Part shown: positions 8,292-17,281 of the stretch, one piece after another | Layout of the letters: each line of letters begins with the position of its first letter | How positions within the stretch are numbered: the first letter of the stretch is position 1 | Source of the DNA: Phenylobacterium sp. | Lineage (GTDB): Bacteria; Pseudomonadota; Alphaproteobacteria; Caulobacterales; Caulobacteraceae | Length of the DNA: 33,044 nt | Assembly (NCBI RefSeq): GCF_016793225.1 | Contig: NZ_JAEUMN010000109.1 | Span: 1 to 33,044 of the forward strand | Reading direction: 5' to 3' | Notes under the pieces: generated by a model | Told to the model about the DNA's origin: nothing | What the model saw: only the letters and a program-made list of their open reading frames with translations | Database searches by the model: none | Position numbers and translations under genes: made by a program

Positions 8292-9416
8292 ATGCAGGGC
8301 GCGGACGAGAGCCGGTTCCTCGACGGACTCTACGAGGCCGCCCTCGACCCTGCGCGGTGGCCGGCGGTCATGGAGGACCTCGCCGATCTGCTCGGCGGGG
8401 CCGCGGGGTGGCTGACGCGGATGAGCGTGGCCGACGGCTCGGGCGAGGGCGTCCTCGCGCGCCTGGATCCCGCGATGGCGACGCTCTACGAGACCTACTA
8501 TGCGCGGCTGAACCCGTTCTCGAACGAGCCGGACCCGGCCGCCTACATGGCCGCCTGGCGGCCCGAGGTGCTCACCGACGAGGCCTGGCTCGGGCGCAGC
8601 GAGCTCGAGCGGACCGAGTACTTCAACGACTTCATGCGGCCCCAGGACATCCATTCGGGGATGATCATCCGGCTGGCGGCCTACGGCTTCGACGTCTGCG
8701 CCCTGACCATGACGCGCACAATGCGGCAGGGCGCGTTCGGCCAGGAGGCGCTTTCCACGGCGCGCCGGCTGCACCCGCACCTGCGGCGGGCCTTCCGCCT
8801 GACGGAGAACCTCGCCATGGGCGGGGGCGCCCTGCCCGCGGGGGTGGCGCAGGCGCTCGACGCTTCGCCGCACGCCCTGCTGGTGCTCAGCACATCCGGC
8901 CTGATCCGGCGCCTCAACGGCCCAGCGGAGCGGATGCTGCAGGAGGGCGGCGGCCTGCGGGCCGTGAACAGCCGTCTCGTGGCGGAGCGGCCGGAGGACG
9001 CCGCGGCGCTCGAGGCGCTGCTGGGCGCCGCCGGGACGGCCGATCCCGAACAGCGGCGCGCCGGCGAGATGAAGCTCGCCTGGTCGGAAGACCGGCCGGC
9101 GGTCTCGATCACGGCGTCGCCCGTGCGCTCGTCCGCCACCGCCGTCTTCGAGGACGGGCCGGCGGTGCTGGTCTGCGTCACCGATCCGCTGGCCGCCGGC
9201 CCGTGGAGCCCCGCATCGCCCAACCTGACCCTGCGCGAGCGCGACGCCCTGCAGTGGGTGGCGGCCGGCAAGTCCGACTGGGAGATCGGGATGATCCTGG
9301 GCGTCTCGCCCACCACGGTCCGCTTCCATGTGGACAACGCGCGCCGCAAGCTGGGGGCGGTGAACCGCGCCCACGCGGTCGCCCTGCTCCTGGCCGCCCA
9401 GCGCGCCGCGAACTGA
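8292..9416 (+). CDS. LuxR-type HTH transcriptional regulator (374 aa)
   Basis: DNA-binding regulator with a C-terminal LuxR/GerE helix-turn-helix at residues 312-370 (LTLRERDALQWVAAGKSDWEIGMILGVSPTTVRFHV). The N-terminal 300 residues resemble a PAS/GAF-like sensory region without an identifiable ligand-binding signature; there is no receiver Asp pattern, so it is not an ordinary response regulator. Start 8292 was chosen over TTG 8235 because it is an ATG and the extra 19 residues look unstructured. The gene lies between two PEPxxWA-CTERM genes, divergent from one and 152 bp upstream of the other, so one or both may be targets. This is positional inference; the signal is unknown. Confidence 0.82.
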   Translation: MQGADESRFLDGLYEAALDPARWPAVMEDLADLLGGAAGWLTRMSVADGSGEGVLARLDPAMATLYETYYARLNPFSNEPDPAAYMAAWRPEVLTDEAWLGRSELERTEYFNDFMRPQDIHSGMIIRLAAYGFDVCALTMTRTMRQGAFGQEALSTARRLHPHLRRAFRLTENLAMGGGALPAGVAQALDASPHALLVLSTSGLIRRLNGPAERMLQEGGGLRAVNSRLVAERPEDAAALEALLGAAGTADPEQRRAGEMKLAWSEDRPAVSITASPVRSSATAVFEDGPAVLVCVTDPLAAGPWSPASPNLTLRERDALQWVAAGKSDWEIGMILGVSPTTVRFHVDNARRKLGAVNRAHAVALLLAAQRAAN

Positions 9417-9490
9417 GATCCCGGCCGTTGCGCCGAAGATTCAATCGCGGGGGGAATTATTCCCTCAATCCAATATGTTGTCGGGTCTGA

Positions 9491-9509
9491 CACCCCTGAT
9501 CGGGGGGTG
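9491..9509. promoter_or_regulatory. inverted repeat upstream of second PEP-CTERM gene
   Basis: CACCCC (9491-9496) and GGGGTG (9504-9509) form a perfect 6-bp inverted repeat with a 7-base spacer, 60 bp before the PEP-CTERM start. It could be an operator for the adjacent LuxR-type regulator, or a small hairpin ending transcription of that regulator. No T-run follows. Confidence 0.3.
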
Positions 9510-9568
9510 ACGCGATCCCCTTCGACGGCCGATCAACGAGCCTGACGCCGAACTCGTGGGGGCAGAAG

Positions 9569-10252
9569 ATGAAGACGAAGCGCTTGGGGCTCGCGGGCAT
9601 GGCCGCGGCGATGGGCCTGGCTTGCACCGGGGGCGCGGCGCAGGCCGCGGTCAGCCAGCTGACCATCAGCAACGTCGGCATGGGCAACCAGTTCGGCAAT
9701 CCGTCCAGCATCAACGCCGCCCAGCAGGCGCTGCTCAACGACTTCTTCAACAAGCCGTTCTCGGTGACGTTCGCCTACGACACGGATGCGACGCCCGTCG
9801 GGGGCCAGTTCGCCGCGACGCTCGTCTCGGCCACCGCCAACGGCAACAGCAGCGTCTTCGCCGGGTTCAGCGCCTACATCCGGCAGTCGCAGGCCTCGTT
9901 CAATCCCACCTGGGACGTGATGGACTTCGTGCTGTTCCGCAACGCGCACGGCGGCCCCACGGCGAAGACCGAGGCCTACTTCACCATCGTGGACACCCAG
10001 GGCGGCCTGTTCGCCAGCGCCGGCGCCCTGCCGCCCGGCGTCATCAACACCGCGATCCTGGATCAGGTGAACGGCGAGATCCGGATCAACAACGGCGCCT
10101 ATTCGCTGTTCGGCGGCGGCGGCACGGCGAGCGCCCAGGCGGCGCCTCCGCCGGGTCCGGGCGTGCCCGAGCCCGGCGCCTGGGCGCTCATGATCGCCGG
10201 CTTCGGCGCGGCGGGCGCCATGCTGCGCCGGCGGCGGGCGCTGCCGGCCTGA
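9569..10252 (+). CDS. PEPxxWA-CTERM sorting domain secreted protein (227 aa)
   Basis: Secreted protein with signal peptide (MKTKRLGLAGMAAAMGLACTGGAAQA) and C-terminal tail GVPEPGAWALMIAGFGAAGA plus RRRR, the exosortase/PEPxxWA sorting pattern. The middle (residues 27-190) is rich in Asn, Gly, Thr and Phe, has no cysteine, and carries no motif that I recognise. The tail closely matches that of the 7277-7918 protein, but the bodies are different, so the two probably share a sorting machinery rather than a function. A GGGGG tract about 8 bases before ATG 9569 serves as ribosome binding site. No exosortase gene is present in the window. The stop lies 4 bp from the opposing thiC stop. Confidence 0.85.
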   Translation: MKTKRLGLAGMAAAMGLACTGGAAQAAVSQLTISNVGMGNQFGNPSSINAAQQALLNDFFNKPFSVTFAYDTDATPVGGQFAATLVSATANGNSSVFAGFSAYIRQSQASFNPTWDVMDFVLFRNAHGGPTAKTEAYFTIVDTQGGLFASAGALPPGVINTAILDQVNGEIRINNGAYSLFGGGGTASAQAAPPPGPGVPEPGAWALMIAGFGAAGAMLRRRRALPA

Positions 10253-10256
10253 CGCC

Positions 10257-12232
<1,976 letters not shown>

Positions 12233-12236
12233 ACGG

Positions 12237-12283
12237 TAAAACGGAAGCGCCGGGGAGTCATCCGCGGACGACGGCCCCGGCGC
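12237..12283 (-). terminator. intrinsic terminator of kup
   Basis: On the minus strand a perfect 9-bp GC stem (12275-12283 with 12247-12255) is followed by a T-rich run (TTCCGTTTTA) ending near 12237. It begins 11 bp after the kup stop and separates kup from the TPP riboswitch, so thiC should have its own promoter inside or very near this element. Confidence 0.7.
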
Positions 12284-12293
12284 CGATTTCCCG

Positions 12294-14249
12294 CTACAGG
12301 CTGAGGCGCGAGCCGAGCTCGACCACGCGACCCGCCGGGATGCGAAAAACGTCCGTCGGATCGGCCGCGTTTCGCGTCATCCAGATGTACAGGCGACCCA
12401 GAAGGCGCGGCAGCGCGGAATTGGCCCCGACGACGATGGACCGTCGCCCGAGGAAGAACGATGTCGACATGATGTCGAAGGCCAGGCCCGTCTTGCGCAG
12501 GTCGGCAAGCGCCTTGGGCACGTTGGGCTCTTCCATGTAGCCGAAGGTTAGCGACACGCGGGTGAAGTCCTCTGAAAGGCGCTCCACCCGGGCCCTCTCG
12601 AAACCGGCCACGCGAGGCGCGTCGGCGGTGCGCACACTGACGACGAGGTTCCGCTCGTGCAGCACCCGGTTGTGCTTCAGGTTATGCAGGAGCGCGCCCG
12701 GCGCGTGGTCCGGCTGCGAGGTCAGGAACACCGCCGTGCCCGGCGCACGGTACGCCGTCCCCCGGCTCAGCGACGGCAGCACATCGTCGAGCATGGGGGC
12801 GTCGGCCGCGGCCTTGGCGCTGATGATCTCCGAACCTCGGACCCAGGTCAGCATGAGGGCCAGAAGGGCTGCGCCGATCACGAGCGGCACGTAGCCGCCG
12901 TGAAACACCTTCAGCGCGTTGGCCCCCAGGAACACCAGATCGATCGCCAGCAGAGGCCCCATGACCGCGACGCACGCCGCCAGCGGCCACCGGCGACCGT
13001 TGCGCAGGACGACGAACGCCAGGGCCGTGGTCACGGCCATCGTTCCCGACACCGCGAGGCCATAGGCGGCCGAGAGGCTGGACGAGGTCTTGAACACCGC
13101 TACCAGGAAGACCACGCCGATCGCGAGGATCAGGTTCACTTGCGGCATATAGATTTCGCCGAAGCGCGAGGCCGAGGTGCGCACGATGGTGAGCCGCGGC
13201 AGGAGGCCCAGCTGCATCGCCTGGTTGGTCAGCGAGAACGCTCCGGTGATGACCGCCTGCGAGGCGATGATGGTCGCGAGCGTGGCGAGGATCACCAGCG
13301 GAGCCCGGTAGGCCTCTGGGGCCATCAGGAAGAACCAATCGGCGTTCGCGACCGGCTGCCCGCCGGCGCTGGCGATGACGTCCAGCACGAACGCCCCCTG
13401 GCCCAGGTAGTTCAGCGCCAGCGCCGGCAGGACGAAGCCGATCCACGACGCCTGGATCGGCCAGCGGCCGAAGTGGCCCATGTCGGCGTAGAGCGCCTCG
13501 GCGCCCGTCACGGTGAGGAACACAGCGCCCAGGACGAGCAGCCCCACCACGCCGTTGCCCGCGACGAAGGCTATGGCGTGCCGTGGATCGAGCGCAGCCA
13601 CGATCTGCGGCGCCTGCGCGATATGAACCACCCCGAGGGTGGCGATCGCCACGAACCAGACCACGCAGATCGGGCCGAAGAACCTTCCGACGCCGCTCGT
13701 GCCGCGGCTTTGCACCGCGAACAGCGCCACGAGGATCGTCAGGCTGGCGATCAGGATGACCGAGAGGTTCACATGCGGGCCGATGACGGGGACGCTGCGC
13801 AGGCCCTCTATCGCCGACAGCACCGACACCGCCGGGGTCAGCATCGCGTCTCCGTAAAACAGCGCGGCCCCGACGGCGCCCAGCAGGAACACAAAGGTCG
13901 TGCGACGCCCGATCGCCTGCTGGGCCAGCGACGCCAATGAGAGCACCCCGCCCTCGCCGCGATTGTCGGTGCGCATCAGCACCAGCACGTACTTGAGCGT
14001 CACGACTAGAAGGAGCGCCCAGAGCGCCAGCGATGCGACACCCAGCACGGCGGCCGGGGTTAGGGCCTCGCCGGATTGGCCGAGCGCCTCCCGGAAGGCG
14101 TAGAGGGGGCTTGTTCCTATGTCCCCGAACACCACGCCGACGCTGCCGATCGCCAACGGCCAGAAGCGCGCGCCGGAACCCGGCGTGGAGGGATCTGATG
14201 AGGACGGTCGAGCTTGCGGCGACGCGGCGAGATCGTTCTCGCCAGTCAT
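12294..14249 (-). CDS. kup: potassium uptake transporter Kup (651 aa)
   Basis: Proton-coupled K+ importer of the KUP/HAK/KT family. The N-terminal signature LAIGSVGVVFGDIGTSPLYAFREAL is diagnostic, followed by about twelve membrane helices (LLGAVGAALFYGDAMLTPAVSVLSAIEG, VTGAEALYADMGHFG and others) and a soluble C-terminal domain of about 150 residues. Length is normal for the family. ATG 14249 places 27 residues before the conserved block; the frame stays open to 14618, but that extension is low-complexity Arg/Pro sequence. AGGA lies immediately before the ATG, too close for an ideal site, while GGAG is about 11 bases upstream. The gene is divergent from the small secreted protein at 14461 and is followed by a good terminator. 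Confidence 0.96.
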   Translation of the reverse strand: MTGENDLAASPQARPSSSDPSTPGSGARFWPLAIGSVGVVFGDIGTSPLYAFREALGQSGEALTPAAVLGVASLALWALLLVVTLKYVLVLMRTDNRGEGGVLSLASLAQQAIGRRTTFVFLLGAVGAALFYGDAMLTPAVSVLSAIEGLRSVPVIGPHVNLSVILIASLTILVALFAVQSRGTSGVGRFFGPICVVWFVAIATLGVVHIAQAPQIVAALDPRHAIAFVAGNGVVGLLVLGAVFLTVTGAEALYADMGHFGRWPIQASWIGFVLPALALNYLGQGAFVLDVIASAGGQPVANADWFFLMAPEAYRAPLVILATLATIIASQAVITGAFSLTNQAMQLGLLPRLTIVRTSASRFGEIYMPQVNLILAIGVVFLVAVFKTSSSLSAAYGLAVSGTMAVTTALAFVVLRNGRRWPLAACVAVMGPLLAIDLVFLGANALKVFHGGYVPLVIGAALLALMLTWVRGSEIISAKAAADAPMLDDVLPSLSRGTAYRAPGTAVFLTSQPDHAPGALLHNLKHNRVLHERNLVVSVRTADAPRVAGFERARVERLSEDFTRVSLTFGYMEEPNVPKALADLRKTGLAFDIMSTSFFLGRRSIVVGANSALPRLLGRLYIWMTRNAADPTDVFRIPAGRVVELGSRLSL

Positions 14250-14315
14250 TCCTGTCTTGCTCCTGCGGACCCGCGGGAACACCCCGGGCGTTCGCGGCCG
14301 GCGCTGTAGGCCCGA

Positions 14316-14330
14316 TGTTGCGCCGCAACA
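14316..14330. promoter_or_regulatory. 15-bp palindrome between kup and 14461 gene
   Basis: TGTTGCG-C-CGCAACA is a perfect inverted repeat with 7-bp arms around one central base, in the 211-bp divergent intergenic region, 67 bp upstream of the kup start. Its TTGC-N3-GCAA core resembles alphaproteobacterial regulator sites such as those described for PhaR. The binding protein is not identifiable here. Confidence 0.4.
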
Positions 14331-14460
14331 AGTGAATTCGCAGTCGCAAAACGAGGTCCCGTGGCGGCCGGCCTTCACGTCTCCGTGACGCGGAATGGAC
14401 GCAGACGTGGGCCCGCGGGCGCCGTATCCTGTTCGTGGGGGACGTTCAGGAGACCCGCCG

Positions 14461-14889
14461 ATGAAGCTGGCGATCATCACCCTGGCGGCCATGGCCGCCG
14501 TTTCCACCGCCGCGGTCGCGGCCTCGACCGCCGAGAAGACCTCGCCCCTGGGCGCAGCGCCCCCCAAGGGCGCGGGCCTGCCGTCCGGGCAGTGCATCCG
14601 CAGCAGCGAGATCCGCAATCACACCTTCCTCGACAACCGCACCATGCTGATCGACGTGAACGGCAAGGCCACCTATCGCGTGACCTCCGGGGGAAGCTGC
14701 TTCGCGGGGGCCGTGAGTTCCGATCCCATCGTGATGCGCAACCCGCCGGGCTCGTCCCTGATCTGCAAGCCGATCGACCTGGACCTCGGCGTGTCGAAGG
14801 GCGGCTTCACCACGCCCTGCATCGTGGAGTCGATCGTGAAGCTCACGCCGGACGAGGTCGCCCGGGTTCCCAAGAAGCTGCGGCCGTAG
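14461..14889 (+). CDS. small secreted protein, tandem paralogue 1 (142 aa)
   Basis: Exported protein with a signal peptide (MKLAIITLAAMAAVSTAAVAA) and a mature part of about 115 residues containing three cysteines after the signal (in GQCIR, GSCFA, LICKP) plus one in TPCIV, suited to two disulfide bonds. AGGAG lies 8-12 bases before ATG 14461. It is clearly paralogous to the gene 6 bp downstream: LPSGQCI, TMLID, YRVT, AVSSDP, C..., VESIVKLTPDEVA and LRP line up. The pattern resembles the DUF6491-type secreted proteins known from Caulobacterales and Xanthomonadales, but that assignment is from memory of the pattern only. Function unknown. Confidence 0.75.
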   Translation: MKLAIITLAAMAAVSTAAVAASTAEKTSPLGAAPPKGAGLPSGQCIRSSEIRNHTFLDNRTMLIDVNGKATYRVTSGGSCFAGAVSSDPIVMRNPPGSSLICKPIDLDLGVSKGGFTTPCIVESIVKLTPDEVARVPKKLRP

Positions 14890-14895
14890 GCGACG

Positions 14896-15312
14896 ATGCG
14901 CATCGTCGCCCTCGGGCTCGGACTCGCGATCATGGGCGCGGGAGCCGTCTCGGTCGCCGTGGCGGCGGCCCCCTCGCCCCTTCCCCCGCCGCCGCCCTCC
15001 GGCGCGAGCCTGCCGAAGGGCCAGTGCGTCCTGACCCATGAACTCGGCAATCACGTGGTCGTCGACCAGGACACCCTGCTTCTGGACGGCTTCGGCCGCA
15101 GCAAGGGCGTCTATCGGGTCACCATGAAGAACGGCTGCCTGCGCAGCGCCGTCTCGTCCGACCCGCTCGCCATCCGGCAGGTCGGCGGCGGACGCCTCTG
15201 TGCGCCGCGGGACGTGGAAATCCGCGCCCGCAGCGGCTTCTGCGCCATCGACTCCATCGTGAAGCTGAGCCCGGACGAGGTCGCCGCCCTGCCACGGCGC
15301 TTGCGGCCCTAG
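14896..15312 (+). CDS. small secreted protein, tandem paralogue 2 (138 aa)
   Basis: Second copy of the secreted cysteine-containing family. It has a signal peptide (about residues 1-24), a short proline-rich linker (PSPLPPPPPSG), then the same core as its neighbour: LPKGQCV, TLLLDGFGRS, YRVTMKNGCLRSAVSSDP, GRLCAPRD, FCAIDSIVKLSPDEVA and a final RRLRP. All four cysteines shared with the first copy are kept. The start lies 6 bp after the previous stop with AGG upstream, so both are in one operon. The two have diverged well beyond recent duplication but share the SIVKL(S/T)PDEVA ending almost exactly. Confidence 0.75.
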   Translation: MRIVALGLGLAIMGAGAVSVAVAAAPSPLPPPPPSGASLPKGQCVLTHELGNHVVVDQDTLLLDGFGRSKGVYRVTMKNGCLRSAVSSDPLAIRQVGGGRLCAPRDVEIRARSGFCAIDSIVKLSPDEVAALPRRLRP

Positions 15313-15324
15313 AAGCCCTGTCAC

Positions 15325-15353
15325 CCCGCCTGGTGCTGCGAACATCAGGCGGG
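15325..15353. terminator. stem-loop after the tandem secreted genes
   Basis: An 11-bp stem (15325-15335 with 15343-15353, one G-T pair) and a 7-base loop lie 13 bp past the stop of the second paralogue. There is no T-run, so it may be a Rho-independent terminator of poor quality or an mRNA-protecting hairpin. Confidence 0.4.
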
Positions 15354-15370
15354 CGTCCCGGAAGGTTCAG

Positions 15371-15412
15371 CTGTCATCCCGGTTTCGCCGCAGGCGAACA
15401 CCGGGACCCATA
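15371..15412. repeat. 'gtcatcccgg' intergenic inverted repeat
   Basis: The core is a 12-bp stem (15378-15389 with 15393-15405, one bulged base, 3-base loop) flanked by 'tgtcat' and 'gacccatag'. Elements of this form are dispersed in intergenic regions of Caulobacter-like genomes, where they are often mistranslated as 'WVPVF..GMT'. A degenerate echo may lie around the kup start codon (14240-14275). Confidence 0.55.
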
Positions 15413-15488
15413 GACTCCGCGCCGCAGGACCACCCCAAAGGCGCCGCCGCGGTTGCGGCCGTGGGCCAAGGGGGCTAGCGGGTGGGAC

Positions 15489-16508
15489 ATGCATCTCGCC
15501 CGCTTCAACCCGGTCCGCTTCGCCCACCTGCCGACGCCGTTCGAGCCGCTTCCCGGCCTGACCGAGCACCTGGCCCGCCCCGGCGGCGGCGGGCCGGCGG
15601 TCTGGATCAAGCGCGACGACTGCACGGGGCTGGCCGGCGGCGGCAACAAGACCCGCAAGCTCGAGTACCTGCTGGGCGACGCCCTGGCCAACGACGCCGA
15701 CACGCTCGTCACCCAGGGCGCGATCCAGTCGAACCACGTCCGCCAGACGGCGGCGGCGGCGGCGCGCTTCGGCATGGCCTGCGAGATCATCCTGGAGGCG
15801 CGGACCGGGTCGGACGCGGTCGACTACAACCGGTCGGGCAACGTGCTGCTGGACGAGCTGCTGGGCGCCAGGATCCGGACCGTGCCCGGCGGGACCGACA
15901 TGAACCAGGAGCTGGCCAAGACGGCGGCCGAGGTCGCCGGGCGGGGCGGGCGGCCCTATGTGATCCCCGGCGGCGGCTCGAACTGCATCGGGGCGCTGGG
16001 CTACGTCGAGTGCGCGCTGGAGCTCGTGGCCCAGGCGAACGAGGCCGGCCTCGAGATCGACCGGATCGTCACGGCCACGGGCAGCGCCGGCACGCACGCC
16101 GGCCTCGTCGCCGGTCTCGCGGTGATGGGCGCCGACATCCCGGTCCTGGGGATCGGCGTGCGCGCGCTGAAGGACGTGCAGGAGGCCAACGTCTACAAGC
16201 TGGCCCGCGAAACCGCCGCCCTCCTGGGCCACGAGGATCGGGTGACGCGGGAGATGGTCGTGGCGGACTGCGACTTCGTCGGCGCCGGCTACGGGCTGGT
16301 GGACCAGGCGGTGATCGACGCCCTGAAGACGATCGCGCGGACCGACGGGATCCTCCTGGACCCCGTCTACACGGGCAAGGCGATGAAGGGCCTGCTGGCG
16401 CTCTCGGCCCAGGGCGAGTTCGACGGCGAGACCATCGTGTTCCTGCACACCGGCGGGGCGCAGGGGCTGTTCGGCTACCAGAGCGAACTGGAGGGCAAGC
16501 TGCAATGA
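15489..16508 (+). CDS. PLP-dependent D-cysteine desulfhydrase / ACC deaminase family (339 aa)
   Basis: Fold-type II PLP enzyme. The PLP lysine is K54 in GGGNKTRKLEYLL, followed by the substrate-binding TQGAIQSNHVRQTA loop (about 75-88), a glycine-rich phosphate cradle (TGSAGTHAGL) and a late VYTGKAMKGL motif. This set is shared by D-cysteine desulfhydrase (DcyD), 1-aminocyclopropane-1-carboxylate deaminase and L-cysteate sulfo-lyase (CuyA). I favour D-cysteine desulfhydrase (D-cysteine to pyruvate, H2S and ammonia), or CuyA as the alternative. ATG 15489 gives the typical N-terminus. The stop overlaps the start of an amino-acid racemase (ATGA), so the two are translationally coupled, which argues for a pathway handling both enantiomers of one amino acid. 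Confidence 0.85.
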   Translation: MHLARFNPVRFAHLPTPFEPLPGLTEHLARPGGGGPAVWIKRDDCTGLAGGGNKTRKLEYLLGDALANDADTLVTQGAIQSNHVRQTAAAAARFGMACEIILEARTGSDAVDYNRSGNVLLDELLGARIRTVPGGTDMNQELAKTAAEVAGRGGRPYVIPGGGSNCIGALGYVECALELVAQANEAGLEIDRIVTATGSAGTHAGLVAGLAVMGADIPVLGIGVRALKDVQEANVYKLARETAALLGHEDRVTREMVVADCDFVGAGYGLVDQAVIDALKTIARTDGILLDPVYTGKAMKGLLALSAQGEFDGETIVFLHTGGAQGLFGYQSELEGKLQ

Positions 16509-17209
16509 GCGCCACTTCGCTGACCCTCGGCGTGCTCGGCGGCATGGGGCCGGCCGCCACGCTGGAGTTCCTGTCGCGGCTGCAGGCCTACACCCCGGCC
16601 GAGAAGGACCAGGACCACATCCGGGTGATCGCCGACATCAACCCCAAGGCGCCCGACCGCAACGTCCCGGGCTCGAACGCCGGCGGCGTGCTGGCCGAGA
16701 TGGCGGGCGCCCTTCGCGGCGCCGGGGCCGAGGTGCTGGCCATGCCCTGCAACACCGCCCATGCCCATGCCGACCTTATCCAGCGGGCGTCCGGGCTGCC
16801 TCTGGTGGACATGATCGGCCTCGGCGCCGAGGCCGCGGCCCAGAGCGGCGCGATGCGCGCCGGCGTGCTCGGCACCAAGGGCGCCCTCAAGCTCTACCGC
16901 GAGTACCTGGCCGCCCGGGCCATGGGGATCGTCACGCTCCCGCCCGAAGCGCAGGAGCAGTTCATGGTGACGCTCTACCGGATCAAGGCCGGCGACCTGG
17001 GCCACGACGTGAAGCGCGAGATGCAGGCGCACGCCGAGACCCTGCGCCAGCTCGGCGCGGAGGTGATCATCGCCGGCTGCACCGAGGCGCCGCTGGTGCT
17101 TCACAAGGGCGATGTGAAGGCGCCCCTGAGCGACCCCGGCGACCTGCTGGCGCGGCGCTGCGTGGGCGTGTGCCTGGGCTGGGACCCGCTGCCGCACGTC
17201 GCCGCCTAA
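16505..17209 (+). CDS. aspartate/glutamate racemase family protein (234 aa)
   Basis: Cofactor-independent amino-acid racemase. It starts with the family motif LGVLGGMGPAATLEF and carries both catalytic cysteines, Cys82 in MPCNTAH and Cys192 in AGCTEAPL, so it should be active. The length matches aspartate racemase (RacD/YgeA type). Four-base overlap with the preceding desulfhydrase (ATGA) means the two proteins are made together. A plausible joint role is to interconvert D and L forms so that the PLP lyase can break down its preferred isomer. The true substrate could be aspartate, glutamate or a broad range of residues. A hairpin and T-rich tract follow the stop. Confidence 0.88.
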   Translation: MSATSLTLGVLGGMGPAATLEFLSRLQAYTPAEKDQDHIRVIADINPKAPDRNVPGSNAGGVLAEMAGALRGAGAEVLAMPCNTAHAHADLIQRASGLPLVDMIGLGAEAAAQSGAMRAGVLGTKGALKLYREYLAARAMGIVTLPPEAQEQFMVTLYRIKAGDLGHDVKREMQAHAETLRQLGAEVIIAGCTEAPLVLHKGDVKAPLSDPGDLLARRCVGVCLGWDPLPHVAA

Positions 17210-17210
17210 G

Positions 17211-17276
17211 GATAACCTTAAGTTATTGTTATTATTAAGATTTTTGTCCTCTAACGGGATCCGATAGAGGCGTTTT
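17211..17276 (+). terminator. AT-rich tract and terminator hairpin between convergent genes
   Basis: Bases 17211-17247 contain only 7 G/C out of 37, a striking dip in this GC-rich window, including a run of five T. They are followed by a hairpin (17248-17253 with 17265-17270, then 3 more pairs inside after one mismatch) and GTTTT, which suits termination of the racemase operon. The opposing metallopeptidase gene ends at 17282, so the element may also serve that gene. Confidence 0.55.
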
Positions 17277-17281
17277 AGCCG

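Noticed and set aside
7924-9498. Shared ACACCCCTG in the upstream regions of both PEP-CTERM genes
   Set aside because: The copy before the first gene reads as its ribosome binding site on the sense strand and the orientation differs, so it is unlikely to be a common operator.
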